DNA from: Rhipicephalus microplus
Lineage: Eukaryota > Arthropoda > Arachnida > Ixodida > Ixodidae
Length of the DNA: 64,000 nucleotides
Reading direction: 5' to 3'
NCBI RefSeq assembly: GCF_043290135.1
Contig: NW_027464588.1
Coordinates: forward strand, 5,865,501 to 5,929,500
Both the position numbers and the translations under genes were made by a program. The notes beneath the pieces were generated by a model, which was given only the letters and a program-made list of their open reading frames with translations, did no database searches and had not been told where the DNA came from. Each line of letters opens with the position of its first letter. The stretch's first letter is position 1. Positions 55,616 to 64,000 of the stretch are shown here, in pieces.

Positions 55616-57355
55616 ATGCCCAACGCATCAACGGCGCCCACCTCACCTGTGGTCATTGTGACTACTCCACCCCCAATCCTCGCAACTTTTGGGACACTGA
55701 CGATGAAGACGGCGATGAGTGGCTCCAACTCTACAAGCTCGTTAGTGAAAATCATTGTTGGACCCAACCATGATGCTGGAAAACCTTATCTTTTACTTGA
55801 CAGGTACGGCCAAGGCTTGGTTCAACAATAACGTAAAAGAGATCACCAGCAGGGACGTTTGTAAGACGAAGCTGCGCGAGTTGTTCGGCCAATCTGCCGG
55901 ATGCAAGCAGACCACTAAGAAAGAACTTTGTACCCGTGTCCAGACAACCATGTAGTCTTACCTGGCCTATATTCAAGATGTCTCGACCCTCTGCCATAAG
56001 GTTGATAACACTGTGACCGAAGCTGGCAAGATTGCGCACGTACTCAAGGGCATCGCTGCGGATGTCTTAAGCCTCCTTGTATTTAAAGACTGTTCGATAG
56101 TCCAAGAGGTCATTAAGAAGTGCCGACGCTTTCAAGACGTTAAAAGCCATCGCATCACCGACCACTTCACCCGTCTTCCCAACACCACTGCAGCGTCAAC
56201 TTGCGAAGACTTCCGTTTTGACACCTAGCTAAATCCAGTCTCTGCTGGCATTGCGAGGGTCGCTCAACGCGAAATCGAAGCGATGTCACCAGAACTTGAG
56301 AGTCTTGACGCCGAATGATCCACAGCCCACCATATCCCTCATACAGAGCGTTCTAGCGTTCTGCGCCAAGAGTTCACAAACTCGGGTCTTCAGACGATCT
56401 GTTCTGTGCGCCAATACGATGTCCATCCACCTAACTGGAACACGCGACAGCACTACCGGCGTCCTGCTCCCCGTAACCGAGATTTACACGCATGGAGGAC
56501 ACCTGACGACTGGCCGATTTGCTTCCGGTGGAACGAGGGGGACACTTTTCACACCATTGCCGAAGCACAAGATCAAAATTCACGAAAATTGACGCAACAG
56601 CCCGCCATTCTGGCCAAGAACCACCGCGCCGTCATGGCTCAGCTCATTACGACATGACAGCTTAGACCAACGCCCAGTACAGCCGCTCGGCTTCACCGCG
56701 GCGTAGATTCTCGCGGTATCCTCCAACACCCCATTCCCCATTCGTTCTTTTCGCGAAGGTTTCCTTCGGGAAACTAATGTGCACAGCTTCTGGAAGTGAC
56801 GCTGCTGCTACGACTTGCCCTACAATTTCTTTGTTGACCCTCCCGACTATCCAGAACCTGATTGATGTAAACGTGGATGGTTTTTCTGTTAAAGCTTTAG
56901 TTTACTCTGACGTCCAAATTTATGATATGAGCTCACACTTTCGTGACCGCTTAAAGAAAGTCTTGACTCCAGCCCCTTCACGCATTGCAGCACGCGTTAC
57001 TACAGCCGGCCAACAAACATCCGTCTCTTCACTGTTCTCACCAACTGCACCAATGACGTTATCTTCGGTCTAGACCTTTTGTCCACCAATTAGGCCCTCA
57101 TTGACTGTTCAGCTGGCACGGTGCAACTTGACTTGCCCTGAAACGCCCAGTCAGCTCCAAGTTCGTCTCTGTTTTGCTGAACATGTCCATTTATCACCGC
57201 AAACAGTTACGTGCATTGCCGTAAAAGCGTCGCCACCGGAACCTGATGGAGACTATGCGCTCACGCCCATTACATCTGTCCTTTTGACACACAGTGTTGC
57301 TTTTCTGAACACTATTATCCGTTACGGGAAAACCGCATTTGTATCACTTTGCTGA
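55616..57355 (+). pseudogene. gypsy gag and protease (broken)
   Basis: Gag phrases run through several frames: LIFYLTGTAKAWFNNNVKEI (near 55780), CKTKLRELFGQSAG, KELCTRVQTTM before a stop, then GKIAHVLKGIAADVLSLLVF and FKDCSIVQEVIKKCRRFQ (56010-56130). Protease follows near 56840-56980: DVNVDGFSVKALVYSDVQI stands where ALVDSGAQ is expected, so the catalytic Asp is lost. Gag would form the capsid-like particle and protease would mature it. Confidence 0.75.
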
Positions 57356-57499
57356 ACTTTGCTCTGTGTTTGCAAGTGCTTCCATGTAGAATAGCACTCA
57401 CCGTGCTGACACCATCTGAGGATTGCGTCATTTCAGCTTCGAACCTCAATGATGTGCGTCGCCTCAACTGAACGCAAGTCTGTTAATCAACGACAGTCC

Positions 57500-58800
57500 A
57501 TTTTCTAATGTGGAAAAATTGATTGCGGTGGGCCCTTTGCCGCATCAAACTCTTCATCACGTCCTAGAATCGTACTTGGATGCATTCGACTTCTATGACC
57601 GTACGCTAGGTTGAACCAGCTTTCTGAAGCACTGCATTAACACCGGCGATGCATCTCCGGTACATTGACGGCTGTACCACGTTTCTCCGGCGGAGCGACA
57701 GATCAATCAAAAGAAAGCCAACAAGATGCTCCCCAAAGAAATAGTTAGGCCACTTCTAGTTCATGGGTTTGGCATGTTGTTCTTGTGAAGAAAAAGGACA
57801 ATAGCTGGTGATTCCGTGTCGACCACCGACATCTAAACTGGATCACTAAAAAAAGACTTCTACCTGCTAACCACACATTTGCGACACCCATGAATGTTTT
57901 CATGGCGCTAAGCATTTTGCCTTTATCGACCTTCCATCACAATACTCTCAAATTGCTGTTGACGACATGGACCGCGAGAAGACTGGATTGGTTACCCCTG
58001 ATCATCTTTACCAGTTTAAGGTTATGCTGTTCGGATTATGCAATGCTCCAACCACCTTCGAGCGAAAGATGGACACTCTCTTGCGCGGGTTCAAGTGGTC
58101 AATTTGTCTGTTACCTCGACGACGTCATTGTATTTTCCCCGACCTTTGAAACACACCTAGACCGCCTTTCCTCCATCCTTTCTGTTTTTCATAACGCACA
58201 ACTGCAACTGAACTGAACGAAGTGCCACTTCGGATGCCAGAAACTAACCACGTTAGGACATTTTGTCGATTCCTCTAGCGTACGCTCTGATCATGATAAA
58301 GTTCGAGCTGCGCAAAACTTCCGCGTCCCCACCAGCACTAAGGAAGTTCACAGAATTTTAGGGGTAGGTTGCTGCTTCCGACTTTTTGTAAACATTTTCG
58401 CGGACGTGGCACAACCACTTACGGACTTGATGAAGAAGAATGTTTCATTCTTTTGGCACGCTGCGCATGCAAGCTTCGGCATCCTCTAATCGCATCGCGT
58501 TGCTCACAACACCACCTACTCTGGCGTATTTCGACATGTCCGCCCCAACAGAAGTCCACACTGATGCCAGCAGTCACAAAATTGGTACTGTTTGATATAG
58601 CATCAAAACGGCTGCACCCACGTGACGCATAGGCCTGCCGTCTGCACTCGGCGGCCGAGCGGAACTACTCGATCACCGAACGGGAATGCCTTGCTCTAGT
58701 TTGGGTGGTTGGCAAATTTCAGCCCTACTTACATGGTCGCTGTTTCACCGACAAAACTGATCACGACGAGCTCTGCTGGCTTTTGTCGTTAAAGCATAGA
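57500..58800 (+). pseudogene. gypsy RT and RNase H remnant
   Basis: LVTPDHLYQFKVMLFGLCNAPTTFERKMD is encoded at 57985-58070 (split here: LFGLCNAPTTFERK is the clearest part). The catalytic YLDDVIVFSPTFETHL follows in another frame near 58107. Then come TLGHFVDSSSVRSDHDKVRA and FADVAQPLTDLMKK. RNase H shows the [26 protein letters not shown] region near 58660 and [13 protein letters not shown] near 58760. Frame changes and stops are frequent. Confidence 0.8.
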
Positions 58801-59244
58801 GAAATAAGAAGACAAGAGAGGACACTCCGCGAAACCTGGCCTCAGGAAGTGCGTCACCAACTAGTGCTCTCATCAAACGTCAGAGAGCGCAAGCGCAAAA
58901 AAAAGAGGTATAATCAATGCACCAGAATTGTTTTCACAAAATAATAATTATACGCCCAAATTAGGTATGTTCTTTATACATAAAAACAATTTATTCAACA
59001 CACCTAACGCGATTATTTTTCTTCAGCCGTACTGTCATAAACACCATCTACCCAGCGACAAGCCCATGCATGACTGACAGCGAGACGCTTTCGTCGCTTT
59101 CGTCAACGTCGGCTGCGTCGGCGTTTTCAAGCGTGAGATAACAGGTGAGGCACGTTTTCAAGCGAAGCTTGTTGAATGACATGTTGTTGGACTTGTTCGG
59201 TCATTTTTTTCGGAAAACGGTTACACCTGTGCGAATAAGACACC
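58801..59244 (+). other. possible promoter region of the THAP gene
   Basis: No element recognised. The last 250 bp before the ATG at 59245 contain no obvious TATA box at a useful distance. The ATG has a good context (GACACCATGC). Confidence 0.3.
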
Positions 59245-61263
59245 ATGCAACAAACACAGAAAGATGCACACACACACGTTGCGCTTCGTGTGCGCGAGTT
59301 TGATTCTTACGTGGCGTCTCATTCACGCAGTTGTAACCTTTTTCTGAAGCTTGTAAGGACTGGGAGGTTCGCTAAAAAGAAAGTTTGTGGCCCCATGCGG
59401 TGGCTAGACGGGAACATTGTGCAACGCATGCAGTATAGCAAAGGCAGCACGGCGTCAAGCCGAGGCGACGCGTGCTGCGTCTGCCACGGACGCGAGCGTC
59501 TGTAGGCTGAGCATAGCTTTTGTATGGTTTGCATGTCTTTAGGCTTACTGTTCGTACTTGCTCAGTGAGGGTAACAATAAAAAATCACTATTCAAGCACT
59601 TCCCCTTTCAGCTGGTAGTTCATTGCCATTGCAGGATGAAAGCATGGATGCAGTGTGCTGGACGCGATGATCTCCTTCGTAAGCCGGCCAGCCTATTGTA
59701 CGCAACGTACAGAGTTTGTAGCGACCATTTTACTGCTCAACGTTTCATGGACCCTGGGCACACAAGGCTTACAAGAATGGCTGTTCCCAGTGTGCAACCA
59801 GCTGCACCATGTAAGTGATTGACTGAAACTCAAATATGTGCAATAGCAGCCAATTGTATTGAATCAGTGGCGACAGTTAACCGTGAAGATCTTTGTAGCC
59901 GATGGAGAAACCTCACTATAGAAGTAACACTTGGAAAGTCTTAAATTTTGTGAATGGGCTATTACCTTCCTAACAGCAGCTTTACATTTCTGTCGTTTTT
60001 TGATGCTCTGCACCTGCGCAACTTGTTTTGTAAGAGTTTAAAGGGCTATTTTCCGTTATCTTCAAGCCTGAGTGCACATGTACGTATACCTTACATCAGT
60101 GAAAGCTGCCACTGTTGATAATTCCAAAAATCACAAATTACTTGTTTCCTAGTTGGTGCCTTCTCTTTTCTTCCACGTTCGACCAATTTATGCGTTTGAA
60201 AGAGCTGTTTAAGTTTCCCCATGCTACAAGCTTTGTAACTTGTACCAACTGCACATATATGCAGGTTCTCTGAGCGTCGCTTCAAATAGTGACTGTAACA
60301 TGACTGCAGAAGCTGCACTGCAAGGTGCGGATGAGCTTCAGTTTGTGTTATTTTAATCCTCTTACTGACAAGTTGTCGTAATTTCATTTCTTCAGGACCT
60401 GCGGTAGAGGCTTCAAAAAGCGGCTCCCACACATTGAGGTGCCCCGATGAACAGGGTGCGTTCAGTGTCGCGATTTCTTTTTTTTACCTGAATTCACTGT
60501 TGATCAAACCTCTGCAGGTGGCAGCTCCCTTGTAGCTGGTGAAAGAATTGCTGCTGACTTCGTCTTGCCGGAGAAAACCTTAACCAGTCGTTCAGCTGTA
60601 ACAAAAGGAACTTGTGTGACCGGTAAGTTGTATGTTCACTTCAACACCAGAGTGGATTGATATTGAGACTTCCGCAGGCCGCTCGCAAAATTGTTCCGAC
60701 AGCACTGTCCGAGGCACTGAACAAGCTTCACAAGACCCTCCAGAAGATGTCTCCGCCAACAGCTCCACGTCTGAGTGCCCTAGAGAAAATGGTGACTATG
60801 CTTTTGTTGCAGCTGTTTTAATGTGCTATTTTATGTTTAGGACATTCTGAGGAAACTATCCTCAAAAGGACACTACGTGTGCACTTACAAAATGTAAGGG
60901 TGGGCTCTCAGTGATTTTCATTTTTTTGTGCATTGTCAACATTGTGAATGGTTTGTTTTTAGGTAGTGGATTTGAAAACTTTGCACCACAGAAAGTTGTG
61001 TACCTTGGGTCTGAAAGAGTGAAGAAAGTGCTCGTATGGGATTAGTTGTTCTTCGCTTTTACATCCATTTTTTGTTTATTGCAGTGCGTTCCTGTGTGCC
61101 AGCGACAATGTCTCCATCAATGAAGTACAAGCAAACCATTAAACATCTGCAAGCCAAAGTAGCAGCACAGCGGAAAACTATCAAAAGACTGCGGAGACAG
61201 CCTCACCAAACTAACCACTCATTCGTTGCATACATTGCTTTGGTTACCCGCTATGAGGAGTAG
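59245..61263 (+). CDS. multi-exon THAP zinc-finger protein gene
   Basis: Proposed exons: 59245-59501, 59566-59810, 60265-60324, 60396-60455, 60518-60622, 60678-60791, 60841-60893, 60963-61008, 61085-61263. All junctions are GT-AG and the joined frame has no stop (about 372 codons). The THAP domain spans exons 1-2: CCVC at the end of exon 1, then KSLFKHFPF, MKAWMQCAGRDDLL, YRVCSDHF (the Cys and His of C2CH) and the RMAVPSVQP box. Exons 3-6 encode a Ser/Thr/Pro-rich linker, are all multiples of three and have phase 1 on both sides. The last exon is basic and coiled-coil-like (LQAKVAAQRKTIKRLRRQ), as in many THAP proteins. THAP domains bind DNA; the role here is unknown. Least sure are the first 64-bp intron and the last two junctions. 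The spacing between FP and W is 4-5 residues longer than usual. Confidence 0.7.
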
Positions 61264-62599
61264 GGACACTGTGTATTCGCTCGAAGTGATTTGCATAACC
61301 TTAAAAAGAATGTTGGGTATCCTGTCTGTATTTTTGTAGCAAATGCGGGCGAACTGTACACTTTACTGGGGTCGCTTGGTCACTGTGTATGCTTAATCTC
61401 TCCAGCTCAAGTAATATATCGATAAGAAAACCGCTTGTTGAAGTGTCTTCGAGCGGGTAAGGAGCACAGTATGAAGTGGGCACAGTTCACGATATCACGC
61501 TTTTTGTATTTTAGCTTCTCATGAACCTCCTCATCTCGCCCATCAAAATTTTCAAAAGAATACCAAAACTTGTAGCGTTTGATGGGGCTGCGGACGCTGC
61601 CATTTTATTTTTATATAGCTTGTGAGTGATAACGTGCGATGTAGAGCCTTTGTGAAAAATAATGAGCCAAAGTGGTTTCCTTCTGCTATTTATTAGCCCT
61701 GTAATACCGCTCTCGTAACACCAGTTAAGGTCCACAATTCTGGATAAGTGATGACTACAATCTATTTTAGCTCGCAAGCGTCACAGCAACACCCAGACGC
61801 AAAGCACTTGGGATCTTAAGTTTTTTGGTGATAAGAAGAGCCACAGGACCTGCCAGTGTTGTAGCATAAAGTTTGTCTTTCACGTAGTGAGCAAGCTGCA
61901 AAGCCCTACCTTTCTGAGGACAAGCAGGCATCAAGTCTGCTTTTTTTCATTTTGGACTAGCTGTTCTTAAGCACAGCCAGCACACTGCACCTTTGCCTTT
62001 CTGCTATATTGTGTCGTGTGGTTTCTGTGCGCTCTTTTTTTCTATGCATTATTTCGGTTAAGCCCAGGCGTGATTCGCGACTTCATTGCTGTGTATATGT
62101 CACTTCTTCCTTCTTCATCAGCATTGTGCACGGTGTTTTTGCCATAGATCCTTACTTACCCACTGGCCCGGTGTGTCATACTTCTTCAGCTTCTCGGCTT
62201 CTGCCAACTCTAGCGATGTGTGCGTTGTCTGTGTTCTCTCTGTATTTGTTACAATATTTGTTACAATTTATTTGTAAGGCGAGATGCATTTGTTGTCTAC
62301 CTTTGTCATATTGTGCTTTTTATATTCTCAGACTCTACCTTGCCTTTGAATAAAACATTGCGGATACTGTGTCTCTTTGACTGATATATACATTGATCAC
62401 TTGTTCGAAAAGAACAAGTGATCAACAAGTGAACAAAAGAAGAAGAACAAGTGCGATGAATAAAATCGTAGTGAATTGTCACTACCTGCATCTCTCTTTA
62501 TTATAACTTAATCGAAATAAAAAAAATAAAAATTCAAAATTTGCGCCAGTGAAACCGAAACAGGAAGCGCACGCCACTTGCTCTCACCAACCACCAGGT
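61264..62599 (+). other. possible 3' UTR of the THAP gene and spacer
   Basis: No coding. AATAAA signals lie at 62349-62354 and 62459-62464. Either could end the THAP transcript, which would give a 3' UTR of about 1.1 kb. A hairpin lies between them. Confidence 0.4.
62394..62424. repeat. 13-bp perfect hairpin
   Basis: TGATCACTTGTTC (62394-62406) pairs with GAACAAGTGATCA (62412-62424) across a 5-nt loop. Partial repeats of ACAAGTG follow to 62452. Confidence 0.9.
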
Positions 62600-62699
62600 G
62601 TGCTAGGGTCGATTGGGCCGCTGGGGTCTACGGGAGTGTCCACTCTTCGCCTTTTTTTATTTCTCTATGGTTAAAGGATCCCACTGGGCGTCTCATTCG

Positions 62700-63436
62700 C
62701 TGGGCACTACGGCTCCAAGAGTATGACTACTGAGTGTCCTATAAATCTGGCCGTTGGCTGACTGTTTGTCCCGCCATCCACTGGACCTCCCCCCCAAGAG
62801 ACTTTGAATGAAGCACCGCCATGTGTGCTCTCTCTCTCTCTGTTTTGAACAACATCCGTGTTCAACAGCGTCGAGATCCCTTCTTGCGTGACATTATTGA
62901 GAAGCAGAACTCTCTGACGCCCATCCGTCAACTCTACTGTTTGTGATTAAAAACGCACCTTGTACCACTACAATGTCAACACAAATGAGCGCAAACTGCT
63001 CCTTGCGGTGCCTTCCTACCTACGATCTGTAAGCGGCACTCGAGTTCGCACAGCCGAATTCTCCGGCAGCGTCTCATTCTCCCGCAGGGCCTCCTTCTCC
63101 GGTAGCGTATCCGTGCTTGGTCGGGAAACGCTGCACTGCGTTAACGTGGACTCCGAGCCCTGAGCGCGTCCACTCGACGCGGTTGCCCATTGGTTCAACG
63201 AACATTCAAAAAACAAAAGTGAGCCTTTGAGCCAGGAGCGCATAGCGACGCATCGCCAGAAAGAGGAGAGCGAGCCGAGACGCGAGTGGCGTCGGACGTA
63301 TCCGATCGAACTCCTGCACCTAGTCCAGTTTCCTTATACATGCAACCACTGCCGATTCACCTGTAACTTAGCACAATACAGTTTTTCTTAAAATTTGAAC
63401 CTTGCCTTGACTACATTCATTCGTACATCGCTGACA
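62700..63436 (+). repeat. 5' LTR of an LTR retrotransposon (left end not resolved)
   Basis: The right end is set by ...GCTGACA followed by a primer-binding site. A TATA-like CCTATAAAT lies at 62737-62745 and AATAAA-like signals are weak. The second LTR is outside the window, so the left boundary is a guess. Confidence 0.45.
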
Positions 63437-64000
63437 TGGCGCAGCCGACAGGATGTGAATCAACCGAGCTGCATGCGGAGGAGGAAACGACGCCACGAGA
63501 AGGAGCGACGCCGCGCCGTACATCGTCTCGGGACTCCGAAACGACCATCGTCGAAAGCGTGTTCAAGACCCTCGACCACAGCACGATGGCCAATGCAACG
63601 AAAAAGCAACTTGTCGACGAGCTGAGAGCACGAGGTCTACGGTGCTCCGGACGAAAGGACGAGCTCATCGCAAGAATCATCCGCGACAACATCACTCGCC
63701 AAGCCCTAGAACCGACGGACTCGTCAACGAAGGACCAGGCTGCCTACGACGACGACAGGCAGGCGCACCTGGAGACACTGTCCGCCGACAACGCGAGGCT
63801 TTGCGTTGAACTGAGGAGCCTGTGAGCCCAGCTTAACCGTGTGACCACGAGTGAACGTGAGATATTGCATGAAGCCCATCAGAACGCTTCACTGCCAACG
63901 GAACGGGTGACGACTTCAACCCTCGGGCTGCACGATTCCGTCCCTGCTGACATAACGATGTCCTCGGGTTCGACGCGGCCACCGTCACTGAACAACGGCA
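63436..64000 (+). CDS. retrotransposon gag with SAP-type domain, premature TGA, runs off window
   Basis: The ATG at 63436 starts MAQPTGCESTELHAEEE. Residues about 50-85 read MANATKKQLVDELRARGLRC and SGRKDELIARIIRDN, a SAP helix-extension-helix fold. A coiled-coil-like stretch follows and meets TGA at 63823-63825. The same frame is then open to 64000 (AQLNRVTTSEREILHEAHQ), so the TGA is probably a single CGA to TGA change. SAP modules bind DNA or chromatin and occur in Gag of tick LTR elements as far as I remember. No pol is visible. The start codon spans the LTR end and the primer-binding site. Confidence 0.7.
63437..63452 (+). other. primer-binding site TGGCGCAGCCGACAGG
   Basis: Placed directly after LTR-terminal CA. 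It resembles the tRNA-Ser type site (TGGCGCAGTCGGTAGG) used by some insect gypsy elements, with three mismatches. The tRNA identity is a suggestion. Confidence 0.55.

Larger units (their letters stand above)
55396..58800 (+). mobile_element. Ty3/gypsy element, 5' LTR end to RNase H, decayed
   Basis: 55396-55511 looks like the 3' part of an LTR, ending ACCCATAACA, followed by TTTTGGCGGAAGTGCTGGG as the start of the internal region. Gag, protease, RT and part of RNase H follow. Integrase and the 3' LTR are absent; the element stops near 58800. Copy B lies directly upstream, so the rest of the LTR may have been lost or displaced by it. Confidence 0.75.

Overview
The window looks like repeat-dense intergenic DNA of a hard tick (Ixodidae, probably a metastriate genus). 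This is inferred from many copies of a tRNA-derived SINE that matches what I know of the tick Ruka family, from several non-LTR retrotransposon lineages typical of ticks, and from AT-rich spacers with few host exons. There are no bacterial or viral genes.

Layout. 1-2773 (-) is the 5' part of a CR1/L2-type LINE (copy A). 2836-6392 (+) is a decayed RNase H-bearing LINE. 6.4-15.4 kb holds SINEs, LINE scraps, a tandem-repeat element with inverted ends (11171-12688) and spacers. 15430-16790 (-) is a Penelope-like element with GIY-YIG and RT remnants. 17.9-23.7 kb is a decayed Tx1/L1-type LINE, cut inside its RT by a 1250-bp insert that looks like a solo LTR. 23.7-27.0 kb is an RTE-type LINE carrying a nested SINE. 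Two copies of one minisatellite element flank this block in opposite orientation (17259-17921 and 27563-28232). 29.4-31.6 kb is an internally deleted Ty3/gypsy element. 31.9-33.5 kb (-) is another CR1-like fragment. 33-48 kb is mostly unique-looking AT-rich sequence with SINEs, microsatellites and a large palindrome. 48.7-50.9 kb is a gypsy pol remnant. 50973-55395 (+) is an apparently intact CR1/L2-type LINE (copy B). 55.4-58.8 kb is another decayed gypsy element. 59.2-61.3 kb carries the only convincing host gene, a multi-exon THAP zinc-finger gene. The window ends in the 5' LTR, primer-binding site and SAP-domain gag of a further LTR retrotransposon.

The most interesting system is the LINE family of copies A and B. 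Both copies begin in tandem promoter monomers (252 and 261 bp, each a multiple of 3), and each full monomer carries a TATA box 31 nt upstream of an Inr. The monomers are also open in the ORF1 frame, so they encode protein repeats. ORF1 then passes through a 2A (StopGo) motif ending NPGP. ORF1 and ORF2 lie in one reading frame separated by a single stop codon followed by C (TGA in A after allowing for a 1-nt deletion, TAG in B). The genomic 5' ends of both copies lie at or within about 12 nt of the predicted transcription start. This suggests one transcription unit whose product is divided by StopGo and possibly by stop readthrough.
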